Of a DNA stretch of 64,000 bases, positions 42,913 through 50,294 are shown in pieces. This stretch comes from Verrucomicrobiia bacterium. GTDB taxonomy: Bacteria; Verrucomicrobiota; Verrucomicrobiia; Palsa-1439. Each line of letters starts with the position of its first letter. The first letter of the stretch is position 1. Location: the NCBI GenBank assembly GCA_035577545.1, contig DATLVI010000028.1, forward strand, positions 1 to 64,000, in the 5' to 3' direction. Both the position numbers and the translations under genes were made by a program. The notes beneath the pieces were generated by a model that ran no database searches, had not been told where the DNA came from, and was given only the letters and a program-made list of their open reading frames with translations.

Positions 42913-43620
42913 TCAATCAAAAAAGCGATAGCGGAAAATGAACCAGAGCGCAGCGAGGCCGTCCTTCCAGTTGATCTTCTTGCCTTCACTGTAGTCGCGA
43001 CCGGAATAGTTGATACCGGTTTCGTAAAAGCGGAACCGGCGACGCGCCAGCTTGGCGGTCAACTCGGGCTCGACGCCAAAACGGTTGGAGGTCAGCTTCA
43101 CGCCCTCGATGCATTGTCGACGGAAGACCTTGTAGCAGGTTTCCATGTCCGTGAGATTGAGGTTGCAGAGCATGTTCGAGAGCAGCGTGAGGAAACGGTT
43201 GGCCATGAAATGCCAGAACAGCAACACACGATGGGTCCCCCCGGCAAAGCGTGAACCATAGACGACGTCTGCACGCCCATCCAGGATCGGCCGCAACAGG
43301 GCGGGATAATCGGATGGATCATATTCGAGGTCGGCGTCTTGAATCAGGACAATGTCGCCAGTCGCATGTTCGAGGGCCGTGCGCAACGCCGCGCCCTTGC
43401 CGCGGTTGTAGGGATGCGAGGATACGCTGACCCCGTTGTCGCGCTGGATTTTTTTTAGAAGATCACCCGTGCCGTCGGTGGAGGCGTCGTCGACAAGAAT
43501 GATCTCCTTTTCCAAGCCGCAACAATCCGCCGCGCGCACGCGACGGACGATCTCCTCCACGGTGCGGACTTCATTGAAAACCGGAATTAAAATCGAGAGG
43601 CGCTTGAAGCTTTCGGGCAT
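42913..43620 (-). CDS. Family 2 glycosyltransferase (DPM1-like)
   Basis: Cytosolic GT-A enzyme of 235 residues. It has [18 protein letters not shown] at the start, the nucleotide binding pair in [21 protein letters not shown] for metal and donor, and later [11 protein letters not shown] and [11 protein letters not shown]. This is the signature of bacterial homologues of dolichol-phosphate mannose synthase, which transfer hexoses to polyprenyl phosphate. Such a carrier could feed the GT-C proteins encoded elsewhere in this window. It is convergent with nifS, 17 bases away. Sugar identity is not predictable. Confidence 0.85.
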   Translation of the reverse strand: MPESFKRLSILIPVFNEVRTVEEIVRRVRAADCCGLEKEIILVDDASTDGTGDLLKKIQRDNGVSVSSHPYNRGKGAALRTALEHATGDIVLIQDADLEYDPSDYPALLRPILDGRADVVYGSRFAGGTHRVLLFWHFMANRFLTLLSNMLCNLNLTDMETCYKVFRRQCIEGVKLTSNRFGVEPELTAKLARRRFRFYETGINYSGRDYSEGKKINWKDGLAALWFIFRYRFFD

Positions 43621-43718
43621 ATGGGTTCGGAGTATAGGGACGCCTGTCGCCCGCGTCAGCAGTTTTTTTCCTGTAGCGCCGCGCGGCGGCTCATGCTATT
43701 TTCGGCGTGCGGTCTGCG

Positions 43719-43792
43719 GGCGGGTTAGCCAAGTGGTAAGGCGGGAGTCTGCAAAACTCCTATCGTGAGTTCGATTCTCACACCCGCCTCCA
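43719..43792 (+). tRNA. tRNA-Cys (anticodon GCA), CCA encoded
   Basis: Cloverleaf fits completely: acceptor GGCGGGT/ACCCGCC, D-arm GCC..GGC, anticodon stem GGAGT/ACTCC with loop CTGCAAA giving anticodon GCA, T-arm GTGAG/CTCAC with TTCGATT, discriminator T at 43789, then CCA encoded at 43790-43792. An extended -10-like TGCTATTTT lies about 17-25 bases upstream. Its 3' end is repeated at 44949-44969, so it has served as an integration target. Confidence 0.95.
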
Positions 43793-43956
43793 TCTCTAAC
43801 TGTGAGTGGAGCAAAGAGTTTGGAGCCGTGTGGTCCACGACGGACACCAGTTTTCCTACTCCGTGAGAATTCAGCGTAACGGGCGTTAACTCGTCCACTG
43901 CTCGCTGACAGAGCGGAGTCGGCCTCACCTATAGTTGCGGTTGCGTGAAAGGAAAT

Positions 43957-44088
43957 GTGAAAACACGCTACCGTTTAATTCGTCGCGGCAATCGCGGCGG
44001 GGCCTTCTACTGTGTCGATACGGAAACCGGCCAGCGCGCCAGTTTGAGCACGATCACCAAGGATGTCCCTTCGGTCGCCGTGCGGTGA
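43957..44088 (+). pseudogene. Remnant of a tyrosine recombinase (N-terminal part)
   Basis: A GTG-initiated frame of 43 codons (an alternative GTG lies at 43945) starts with VKTRYRLIRRGNRGGAFYC and continues VDTETGQRASLSTITKD before stopping at 44088. The pattern YRL-x-RRG..YC-x-DT-x-TG-x-x-x-SL-x-T is the N-terminal arm-binding end of integrases I know from Verrucomicrobia. The core and catalytic domains are absent. Its place just downstream of the tRNA and the direct repeats supports this. A Shine-Dalgarno-like GAAAGGAAAT precedes it. Confidence 0.62.
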
Positions 44089-44156
44089 TGCCTGACGAAG
44101 TGGACATCAGAACGGAGCCTGAAAGAATGACCGGGTTTCTCTTAGTTCGTATGCGC

Positions 44157-44693
44157 CTATTGGCCCTGTTGGCCAACAGGTGCCACGACTCCCGGCTGCG
44201 GAGAAAGCTGCACTGTGATCTCACGATGGCCACCGTAGAAACCTTGGAAGGCCACTGAGTGGCTGTCGTCAACTTGCTCGTGTAACCGATGCAGCAGGTA
44301 GCCATCCATAAGCAGGTAGCACTTGAAGAAAGCACGTGTAGTGTAATTCTCCGAACCGTTCGCATGGAAGTCAGTCTCCAAGGTTTCGTATACAGGAGCA
44401 GTTCCGGTGAACCTGCCGCCTGTCTCCGCGCCGCGTAGCGCCTCTCCCAAAGTTACATGGCGAGTATACTTGATTTCGAGCGGTGTCGTGCCGAGCAACG
44501 TGCCGGGTGATCCGCTCCAGGCTCCATAGACTTTCGCTCCCGGTGGAACACTCTTTACCACCACTGTGAGACTGTGCTCAGTATCCCCAATTGGTTCGCG
44601 TTGTTGGCGGGTTGTCCGTTCGGAAGGCGCTGTCTCGCATCCGGACAATGACAATATGCTAGCAACTAGTGCAACAATCGCTATTTTATTCAT
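44157..44693 (-). CDS. Lipoprotein with a PEGA-like domain (element cargo)
   Basis: Exported lipoprotein of 178 residues: signal sequence with lipobox LSGC (cleavage before Cys19). A segment VVKSVPPGAKVYGAWSG with LLGTTPLEIKY resembles the PEGA domain. The rest, including NYTTRAFFKCYLLMDGYLLH, I do not recognise. ATG 44693 follows AAGGAG by seven bases and a TATAAT promoter lies further upstream. It lies within the tRNA-bounded element and faces its own promoter, so it is probably passenger DNA retained after decay. Function unknown. Confidence 0.75.
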   Translation of the reverse strand: MNKIAIVALVASILSLSGCETAPSERTTRQQREPIGDTEHSLTVVVKSVPPGAKVYGAWSGSPGTLLGTTPLEIKYTRHVTLGEALRGAETGGRFTGTAPVYETLETDFHANGSENYTTRAFFKCYLLMDGYLLHRLHEQVDDSHSVAFQGFYGGHREITVQLSPQPGVVAPVGQQGQ

Positions 44694-44748
44694 GGTCTGC
44701 TCCTTTGATGTTTGACCGGTTCGCCCACTACGATTGTCCTTAATTAGA

Positions 44749-44776
44749 ATTATAGACCTAAGGTGCGGCAGTCCAA
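44749..44776 (-). promoter_or_regulatory. Promoter of the cargo lipoprotein gene
   Basis: Minus strand: TTGGAC (44771-44776), 16 bases, TATAAT (44749-44754, perfect). The ATG lies about 56 bases downstream with AAGGAG before it. Confidence 0.55.
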
Positions 44777-44797
44777 TCAGGCGAAGGAGGATTTTTT

Positions 44798-44816
44798 TGT
44801 AGGAACGCGTCCTACA
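44798..44816. repeat. Inverted repeat with an adjacent T-run
   Basis: TGTAGGA-ACGCG-TCCTACA has seven-base-pair arms and a five-base loop; a run of T precedes it on the plus strand. Neither strand gives a hairpin followed by T, so it is not a canonical terminator. It could be a REP-like or protein-binding element. Confidence 0.4.
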
Positions 44817-44948
44817 GAACTAGGTGCGAGGCGGACACCAAAACTGACACCAAACGAGTTAAGAAAGGTATACTTGGGTAAAAGTGGTTATCCTTGATTA
44901 GTCGCTAAAATCAGGCATTATGTCACTGCAATCGCGGCGGGAAAAGGC

Positions 44949-44969
44949 CGATTCTAACACCCGCCTCCA
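44949..44969. repeat. Attachment-site copy of the tRNA-Cys 3' end (attR)
   Basis: CGATTCTAACACCCGCCTCCA matches the last 21 bases of the tRNA gene at 43772-43792 except for one C-to-A change in the T-stem. No other part of a tRNA is present here, so it is a fragment produced by integration. Confidence 0.72.
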
Positions 44970-44978
44970 ATTTTCTTC

Positions 44979-45021
44979 GCTGAGTTTCTCAGCAAGTTGC
45001 GAGGTGTTCTTATCCTCGCAA
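44979..45021 (-). terminator. Tandem hairpins at the end of the thirteen-gene cluster
   Basis: Two perfect stems follow each other: TTGCGAGG/CCTCGCAA at 44997-45021 (nine-base loop) and GCTGAG/CTCAGC at 44979-44993 (three-base loop). They begin 15 bases after the last gene of the cluster (stop at 45036) and occur in the order needed to end leftward transcription. No T-run follows, so termination efficiency is uncertain. Confidence 0.5.
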
Positions 45022-45035
45022 ATGAGGGCGTGAAC

Positions 45036-46124
45036 TTATCGGCGCGCTGGCTGACCGTTCGCGGCCTGATTGTCCTTCACGATGTTATCCGGCCGGCGGG
45101 CGCGGCTAACGGCGGTGTCGTAGGTAATCAGGCAGCGTTCGTATAGCTCGGCAAGATGGTTATCCATCAACACCATGCCGTCTTTGGCTGACACCTGCAT
45201 TGTGTTTTCGAGCTGGGTGATCTTGTTTTCACGGATCCCGTTGCGGATTGCCGGGGTGGCAATCATCATCTCATAGGCGAGCACGCGATGGGAGCGATCG
45301 GCAGATGGCAACAAATCCTGCGCGAGGATTCCCTGCAGAACGTTGGACAATTGGAGGACCACCTGCCGCTGAGTGCTGCCTTCGTAGATGCCCGTGATAC
45401 GCTCCAGTGCCTGGGTGGTGTTCGGCGAGTGTAACGTGGCCAGTACGAGATGACCGGTCTCCGCTGCGGTTAGCGCAGTCGCAATCGTCTCGGGATCGCG
45501 CATCTCGCCGATGACGATGACATCCGGGTCCTGCCGCAACACATGGATCAGGGCTCGATGAAATGAATGGGTATCCGTCAACACTTCGGTCTGGACGATG
45601 ATCGCCGAACGGTTTTCGTGGACGAACTCGATCGGGTCCTCAATGGTCACGATCTTGCAGCGGCGCTCGCTGTTGATCAGGTTGATCATGTAATTGAGCG
45701 TGGTGGTCTTTCCGGAGCCGGTCGGCCCGGTGATCAATACCAGCCCATTGGGCCTGCGCGCCAGTTCATCGACCTTTGGTGGCAGGCCCAGGATTTCACG
45801 GCTCGGGATCGATTCTCCGCAAAGACGGAAACACAGTTCAGGATGACCGTTGCGCCGGTAGATGGTCACGCGCACACGACCGGCCGCGCTGTGATACAGA
45901 GAAATGCAAAGCTCCCATTCCTGCTCGAATTTTCGCCGCTGTAGATCGTTTAGCAAGCCATGGGTGATCTCCGTGATCTCCTCGGTGGACATGGCATCCT
46001 CATCGGCGAGGATGATTTCACCGTTGATGCGGTAGGCGGGAGGCACGCCAAAAATAAGATGCAGGTCCGAGGCGTGGTGTTGTTTCGCCGCCGCCAACAG
46101 TGAATCAAGTTTCATCTTTCTCAT
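45036..46124 (-). CDS. PilT-like secretion/retraction ATPase
   Basis: GspE/PilT family ATPase of 362 residues: an N-terminal PAS-like domain (about 1-100, ASDLHLIFGVPPAYRING) and a RecA-like core with Walker A GPTGSGKTT (133-141), Asp box EDPIEF, Walker B VIVIGEMRDPET (about 203-214) and His box ATLHSPNT. The family's type IV pilus retraction ATPases have this size and pattern; PilB/GspE zinc knuckles are missing. Overlaps the upstream TPR gene by four bases, so it is the last gene of the cluster. A GspF-like protein is encoded at the other end, but no pilin, PilB or secretin is seen. It may work in a non-pilus machine. Confidence 0.85.
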   Translation of the reverse strand: MRKMKLDSLLAAAKQHHASDLHLIFGVPPAYRINGEIILADEDAMSTEEITEITHGLLNDLQRRKFEQEWELCISLYHSAAGRVRVTIYRRNGHPELCFRLCGESIPSREILGLPPKVDELARRPNGLVLITGPTGSGKTTTLNYMINLINSERRCKIVTIEDPIEFVHENRSAIIVQTEVLTDTHSFHRALIHVLRQDPDVIVIGEMRDPETIATALTAAETGHLVLATLHSPNTTQALERITGIYEGSTQRQVVLQLSNVLQGILAQDLLPSADRSHRVLAYEMMIATPAIRNGIRENKITQLENTMQVSAKDGMVLMDNHLAELYERCLITYDTAVSRARRPDNIVKDNQAANGQPARR

Positions 46125-46891
46125 CGGCGTAGCACCCGTCTCCAGAAGCGGGAAAATCGCCCGGTCAGGCCCATTCGTGTCGATTCCAACAACGCCGCCG
46201 CAACCTCGCGGTTGTGGGGATTTAGTTGTCGGACCTGCTCAAAGGACTCGTTGGCCAAAGCGGTAAGGCCGAGGGCAGTTTGACAGTATCCCAGTTGCAT
46301 CCAGATGACGCTACGGGTAGCGTCCAGAGACAGAGCCTGTTGCGCCATTTGTAACGCGAGGGAAAACTTGCTGTAGTAATAATAAATCCGAGAGGCCTGC
46401 CAGCGGATGAGCCAATTGTGGGCGCGTGCGACCGCCTGTTCCATGCAAAACGAGGCTTGGCGGCGTTTCGCAGCCAGCAATACGTCTCCCCGTGCCAGCC
46501 AGACATAGGGTGTGTCACCGCGTTCCTCGACGGCGGCATCCGAAAATGCCAGGGCCTCCTTGATATCGCCGATCCGCGCGAGCGCCACTCCCTTGGCCGC
46601 GAGCAATTCGGGTTCATGGGGAAACTTTTCCAGCGCCTTGTCCGCCCAGAGCTTGGCTTCGCGAAATTCGCCCAATTCAACCAGCATTTTTACCTGGCCG
46701 GTCCAAGCAGTGGCATTCTGCGGATTGTATTCCAGCACTTTGGCGGAGGAACGCAGGGCCTGTTCAAAATCACCGGTTTCAAAAGCTGTTTGGGCTTCCT
46801 GCTGATAGTAAGCCTCGTCTTTGACGAAGGGTTGTGAGGCCGATTGTTCTTCGGATTCGCCGCCGAGCTCCAGATTATTGAATCGGCTCAT
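46121..46891 (-). CDS. TPR-containing protein of the cluster
   Basis: Cytosolic protein of 256 residues with no signal peptide at the ATG chosen (46891, MSRFNNLELGGESEEQ). About five TPR motifs run through it: YYQQEAQTAFETGDFEQALR, NPQNATAWTGQVKMLVELG, FPHEPELLAAKGVALARIG and others. Start is preferred because it overlaps the stop of the upstream gene (ATGA), and it drops an open extension that is Cys-rich but has no start support. The TPR would bridge proteins of the cluster such as the ATPases; this is inference. Confidence 0.75.
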   Translation of the reverse strand: MSRFNNLELGGESEEQSASQPFVKDEAYYQQEAQTAFETGDFEQALRSSAKVLEYNPQNATAWTGQVKMLVELGEFREAKLWADKALEKFPHEPELLAAKGVALARIGDIKEALAFSDAAVEERGDTPYVWLARGDVLLAAKRRQASFCMEQAVARAHNWLIRWQASRIYYYYSKFSLALQMAQQALSLDATRSVIWMQLGYCQTALGLTALANESFEQVRQLNPHNREVAAALLESTRMGLTGRFSRFWRRVLRR

Positions 46892-47799
46892 GCCGGGGTC
46901 TGCTTTCTCCACCACCAGCGGTGGAACACCGTTCCCATGAAGTTCGACCTGGGCACCATTGCCAGGGCAGTCATGGCATTTTCCGTTACATCTGCTCCCA
47001 CATTCCCGTATCCACTTATAGTCACATCCGGCCAAATAAACCAGCTTCCATCGGCCACTACGAGATTTCCGCTGGCCGGCATGTAGGCGCGCCGTGGTCG
47101 CGACACGCCATTGATGGAAAACTCTTTTGCCTGGAAGGAGATGGTGTCGCCGGCAACCGCCAACACCTCACCAAGCCCATAGCCCCCTTCAACCCGTGCA
47201 TACCCTCCGTCAACCTCTGTTCGGTAGCTATGGCTGGGGGTAATTCGATAGACTACCCAGTCGCCCCGTTTGACTAGGCTGGGAGATGCGCTCGTCTTGA
47301 CGACCAGTACACGTTCGCCAACGCGTAACGCCATGAACCAGCGGCGCTCCATCTGCCAACGCAACGGTCGATACACCAACAGGCTGACAAGCGCGAACAC
47401 CACGAGCGACCAGATGATTCGCTTCCATAGCTCCACGTCAGGCGTCAGCCGACGGTTCATGAACAGAATGCTGCTCGTATGGATCGACATCAGGATGGCA
47501 AGCGAGACGGTTCCCGCCGGGTGGCCGATCCAGATAAGAAACGTGATGACCATGAGACAATAGCTCGCCATCGTCAGCAAGCCAAAGATGGGACGTCCGT
47601 ACCACAACCACGAGAGCCCCGGCACCGTCATCCCCAAAAGCAGCTTGTGAAACGGCAGTTCAAACCCGTCGGTTACGGCCGCCAGGTGGAGCCTCCGTTT
47701 GATGAGATACCACGGATACCAAAATCGGCTATACCAGCGCTCCCGAGGTGGATAGTACGGCGATTCGGCTTGAGCCCTATGAATTGCGGCATCTCTCAC
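46888..47799 (-). CDS. Membrane protein with a degenerate S26 signal-peptidase domain
   Basis: Protein of 303 residues. Four hydrophobic segments (about 50-140) precede a beta-domain that parallels type I signal peptidase: GERVLVVKTSASPSLVKRGDWVVYR takes the place of box B-C, GEVLAVAGDTISFQAKEFSINGV of box D, and NLVVADGSWFIW of the box E region. The catalytic Ser of S-x-M and the Lys of the KR dyad are not visible: where Lys-Arg should precede the I-G-x-P-GD segment there is Gly-Glu. So it is probably an inactive homologue with a structural or binding role. It overlaps the TPR gene by four bases. Confidence 0.65.
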   Translation of the reverse strand: MRDAAIHRAQAESPYYPPRERWYSRFWYPWYLIKRRLHLAAVTDGFELPFHKLLLGMTVPGLSWLWYGRPIFGLLTMASYCLMVITFLIWIGHPAGTVSLAILMSIHTSSILFMNRRLTPDVELWKRIIWSLVVFALVSLLVYRPLRWQMERRWFMALRVGERVLVVKTSASPSLVKRGDWVVYRITPSHSYRTEVDGGYARVEGGYGLGEVLAVAGDTISFQAKEFSINGVSRPRRAYMPASGNLVVADGSWFIWPDVTISGYGNVGADVTENAMTALAMVPRSNFMGTVFHRWWWRKQTPA

Positions 47800-47823
47800 T
47801 GTTCTCGTCCGGGCCCCACCCGT

Positions 47824-48024
47824 TTATTGCCGTTGATCGATTCGGAAACGGACATCCTCTTCGGGTTCATAAAACTCGCTCGTTTCGCGTTGGGATTCAA
47901 CCTTGCCAACAATTTGTTCGAAAAGACGGACGACCTTCAGGCAGCTCTTGCCCTTGTATCCCTTGATATGCAACTGCACATTTCCGTCGGGAGCGATGGT
48001 AATTTCAAATTCGCGTTGCGGCAT
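47824..48024 (-). CDS. DUF2997-domain small protein
   Basis: Protein of 66 residues. ITIAPDGNVQLHIKGYKGKSC closely fits the DUF2997 pattern (beta-hairpin, K-G-x-x-C) and the C-terminal half has LFEQIVGKVESQRETSEFY, also characteristic. DUF2997 proteins occur beside Ycf35/Ycf46 in cyanobacteria, and here the DUF1257-like gene is one base upstream. Function unknown. It probably forms a complex with the DUF1257 protein. Confidence 0.75.
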   Translation of the reverse strand: MPQREFEITIAPDGNVQLHIKGYKGKSCLKVVRLFEQIVGKVESQRETSEFYEPEEDVRFRIDQRQ

Positions 48025-48025
48025 T

Positions 48026-48502
48026 TCAACCTTCCCAGTGGCGGACCTTCAGGCGAATGCTTTTGTCAGCTTCCACTTCTTCCTCAACAATAAGGAACTG
48101 GCGCGCCCGACACTCATCGATCAAGCGCTGGTAAACATATTGTTGGACGACGCGCTGGCTCAATTCTTCTCCGACCGCGCGAAGTGCTTCCTCGGTTTCA
48201 TCAACGCCATTGACGCAGACCTGGGCATGGCCCCGCGCGTCGCGTGAAAAGGTCACGGTCACCCCGCCGCGGGTGACGGCGATGTGCTGGTCGCGCCCCA
48301 GTTGATCGGTTACCAGTTCGGTGTTGGCGATCTGCAATTCCACGCGCCGGGCGACTTTGGTCGCCGCGGTTATCGGCCCCACCTTATCCAGAACGTCCGC
48401 CACCACGGTGTATCCCATCGAAGTAGCTGCCGCCGCGACCACCGCACTGAACACGGGCCACGCAGCCACGACCACCGGCGTCAAAATGCTCACGGAACTC
48501 AT
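48026..48502 (-). CDS. DUF1257/Ycf35-like protein
   Basis: Protein of 158 residues. The N-terminal part, with TSMGYTVVADV, fits the alpha/beta start of the family. The C-terminal half YVYQRLIDECRARQFLIVEEE with IRLKVRHW is a good match to Ycf35. The middle is more divergent. ATG 48502 is preceded by GGGAG 12 bases upstream; the open frame upstream would run through the small protein gene. Chloroplast and cyanobacterial Ycf35 have unknown function. The co-occurrence with Ycf46 and DUF2997 is the strongest argument. Confidence 0.65.
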   Translation of the reverse strand: MSSVSILTPVVVAAWPVFSAVVAAAATSMGYTVVADVLDKVGPITAATKVARRVELQIANTELVTDQLGRDQHIAVTRGGVTVTFSRDARGHAQVCVNGVDETEEALRAVGEELSQRVVQQYVYQRLIDECRARQFLIVEEEVEADKSIRLKVRHWEG

Positions 48503-48597
48503 ATGTATGATAACTCCCTCGTTCATGGAATTAGACAAGGCAGGGCCTTCATGCTCACGCGGAAAACTTCGAACAGAGCGACCAGATTGAGAGGGTG

Positions 48598-48735
48598 TTA
48601 GTGGTGCCCGAACACGATTGAAAGCACATAGACCGCCGTGCCGATGACCAGAAAAGCGACGAACACCAGGACGAAGATGTTCCCGCCAAACTGGCCGCAT
48701 CTCTTGAAGAATTCCGCAATTGATTCCAGATTCAT
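48598..48735 (-). CDS. Single-pass membrane micro-protein
   Basis: Short gene of 45 codons. It starts five bases after the AAA ATPase stop. The product has a polar start (MNLESIAEFFKRCG) and one transmembrane helix (NIFVLVFVAFLVIGTAVYVL), ending SIVFGHH. GGAGG lies ten bases before the ATG, inside the end of the upstream gene. Such small membrane proteins often anchor or regulate an AAA machine. Function unknown. Confidence 0.62.
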   Translation of the reverse strand: MNLESIAEFFKRCGQFGGNIFVLVFVAFLVIGTAVYVLSIVFGHH

Positions 48736-48740
48736 GGGCA

Positions 48741-50294
48741 CTAAACCTCCATCCGCCGATGGTCCTTGGCCGGTGTGAGCGCGCGAGGGACACTGGCATG
48801 CCGGGCCCGGCCTTCAGCCCAACTGCGCAGACGGTTCAAATGTTCGTCCATGGTTTTGGAGAGCGGCACCGTTTGGCGCATCGTCTGGAGGACATCGTCC
48901 ATTGTCAGGTCCCGTTGGGCGTAGAACGCGTCGTACAACGCGCTGATGATGGCCTCTTCAATTTCGGCGCCACTGAAGTGTTCACTGGCGGCTCCCAACG
49001 CTTTGAGGTCGAAGTCCTCGGGGCGGCGCCCACGCCGGGCCAGATGGATGCGGAAAATGTCGATGCGCTCTTCTTCTGCCGGCAGATCGACGAAGAAAAT
49101 CTCGTCCAGCCTTCCTTTGCGCAGGAGCTCGGGTGGAAGTTGGGAAATATCGTTCGCGGTGGCGACGACGAACACAGCCGTCGTCTTCTCTGAAAGCCAT
49201 GTCAGGAACGTCCCGAAGACGCGCGCCGTGGTGCCGCCATCCGAGCTGCCAGATCCCTGGATGCCGGCAAAAGCCTTGTCGATTTCGTCCACCCAGAGGA
49301 TGGCGGGGGCGACCGACTCGGCCACGGCAATGGCCTTGCGCACGTTTTCCTCGGAAGAACCAACGAGGCTGTTGAACATGCGGCCCATGTCGAACCGCAG
49401 CAGCGGGAGTTGCCAAAGGCTGGAGACGGCCTTGGCGCACAGGCTCTTGCCGCAGCCTTGCACGCCGAGGAGCAACACGCCCTTCGGCGCGGGCAGGCCG
49501 AAGTCGCGGGCTTCCTCGGTAAACGCCACCGCACGCTTTAGTAACCAATCCTTGAGCACCGCCATGCCGCCCACGTCGGAGATCGTTTGGCTGCTGGCGT
49601 AGTACTCCAGCAGCCCGCTCTTGCGGATGATCTGTTGCTTCTCGGAAAACACCTCGGCCACATCGTCCCCGCTCAATCGGCCTTCCTTGACGATGATCTT
49701 GGCAAAGACGTTTTCGGCTTCGCTCCAGGTAAGCCCGAGGGCACCTTGCAGCAACCGCTCACGCCCCCCGTTATCCAGTTCGATTTTCACATCCTGCATG
49801 TCTTTGACGTCTTTGATGATCCCGTCCAGCAGGCCTCCCAGATCTTCGCGCGAGGGCAGTGGAAAGTTCAGCACCGTGATTTCCTTGTCCAATTCGGTGG
49901 GGATTTCCAAAGTGGGTGAAATCAGGATGACCGTCTTGAAACTGTTTTTCAAATGCAGGGCGATGTCCTTGAGCTTGCGGATCACGGCAAAATTGTTCCT
50001 GGTCAGGAACGGGTGGAAATCCTTGAAGACGAAAATGGCCGGTTCAATTTGGTCGACCACCTGGTCCAACGCGGTCAACGGGTCTTTCGTGGCGGCGTTG
50101 CGATGTTTCTGGGACTGGAAAGAAGTGCCGGCGGGAAGCAGCCCTGTGCTGTAAGACCATTCAAAAACCTTCTTCTGGCGCTTCGTGCCTATCGGCACGA
50201 TCAGGTTTTGCACCCGGGTCTCTTCGGAAGTCACCACGTACAGGATCGGGTAGCGGGCCCGGATCAGGGTCTCAAGTTCTTGCTGGAAGTTCAT
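48741..50294 (-). CDS. Ycf46-like AAA ATPase
   Basis: AAA ATPase of 517 residues. The N-terminal domain starts MNFQQELETLIRARYPILYV and has an ATPase-like but degenerate subdomain (to about 225). The C-terminal core has Walker A GVQGCGKS (about 277-284), Walker B ILWVDEIDKAF (about 331-341), sensor 1 VVATAND and the Arg-finger region RKGRLDEIFF. This matches the cyanobacterial and chloroplast Ycf46 family. It starts at ATG 50294, within the upstream small gene (23-base overlap). Known: cyanobacterial Ycf46 affects carbon-use regulation, but the mechanism is not known. Here the host is not photosynthetic in any way that shows. Confidence 0.88.
   Translation of the reverse strand: MNFQQELETLIRARYPILYVVTSEETRVQNLIVPIGTKRQKKVFEWSYSTGLLPAGTSFQSQKHRNAATKDPLTALDQVVDQIEPAIFVFKDFHPFLTRNNFAVIRKLKDIALHLKNSFKTVILISPTLEIPTELDKEITVLNFPLPSREDLGGLLDGIIKDVKDMQDVKIELDNGGRERLLQGALGLTWSEAENVFAKIIVKEGRLSGDDVAEVFSEKQQIIRKSGLLEYYASSQTISDVGGMAVLKDWLLKRAVAFTEEARDFGLPAPKGVLLLGVQGCGKSLCAKAVSSLWQLPLLRFDMGRMFNSLVGSSEENVRKAIAVAESVAPAILWVDEIDKAFAGIQGSGSSDGGTTARVFGTFLTWLSEKTTAVFVVATANDISQLPPELLRKGRLDEIFFVDLPAEEERIDIFRIHLARRGRRPEDFDLKALGAASEHFSGAEIEEAIISALYDAFYAQRDLTMDDVLQTMRQTVPLSKTMDEHLNRLRSWAEGRARHASVPRALTPAKDHRRMEV

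Larger units (their letters stand above)
44694..44948. other. Non-coding interval of the integrative element
   Basis: This stretch between the lipoprotein start and the far tRNA-end copy contains no convincing gene. It holds the lipoprotein promoter (44749-44776), a perfect hairpin (44798-44816), a repeated GGACACC/GACACC pair (about 44834-44855) and the 14-base repeat at 44928. GGACACC also occurs near 43855, close to the other end of the element, and could be a recombinase-binding remnant. Confidence 0.5.
43772..44969. mobile_element. Decayed integrative element in tRNA-Cys
   Basis: The 21-base end of the tRNA gene (43772-43792) recurs at 44949-44969 with one mismatch. Such a direct repeat bounding about 1.2 kb is the footprint of an element inserted by a tyrosine recombinase at a tRNA 3' end. 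Between the repeats are an integrase N-terminal remnant (43957-44088) directed away from the tRNA and a lipoprotein gene (44157-44693). A 14-base sequence (GCAATCGCGGCGGG) occurs at 43988-44001 and 44928-44941, just inside the far end. The stretch at 44694-44948 is A+T-richer than its surroundings. The element has probably lost most of its genes by deletion. Confidence 0.7.

Noticed and set aside
44798-44816. Terminator for the cargo lipoprotein gene
   Set aside because: It lies upstream of that gene, and the T-run is on the wrong side of the stem for either strand.
44949-44969. A second tRNA-Cys gene
   Set aside because: Only the last 21 bases of a tRNA are present; no anticodon or D-arm precedes them.
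46889-47035. Cys-rich N-terminal extension of the TPR protein
   Set aside because: It reads across the end of the S26-like gene; the ATGA overlap start at 46891 fits the operon, and no ribosome binding site supports the longer form.
48503-48799. N-terminal extension of the DUF1257-like protein
   Set aside because: It would run through the whole 45-codon gene and the AAA gene's end; the GGGAG-preceded ATG at 48502 is better.
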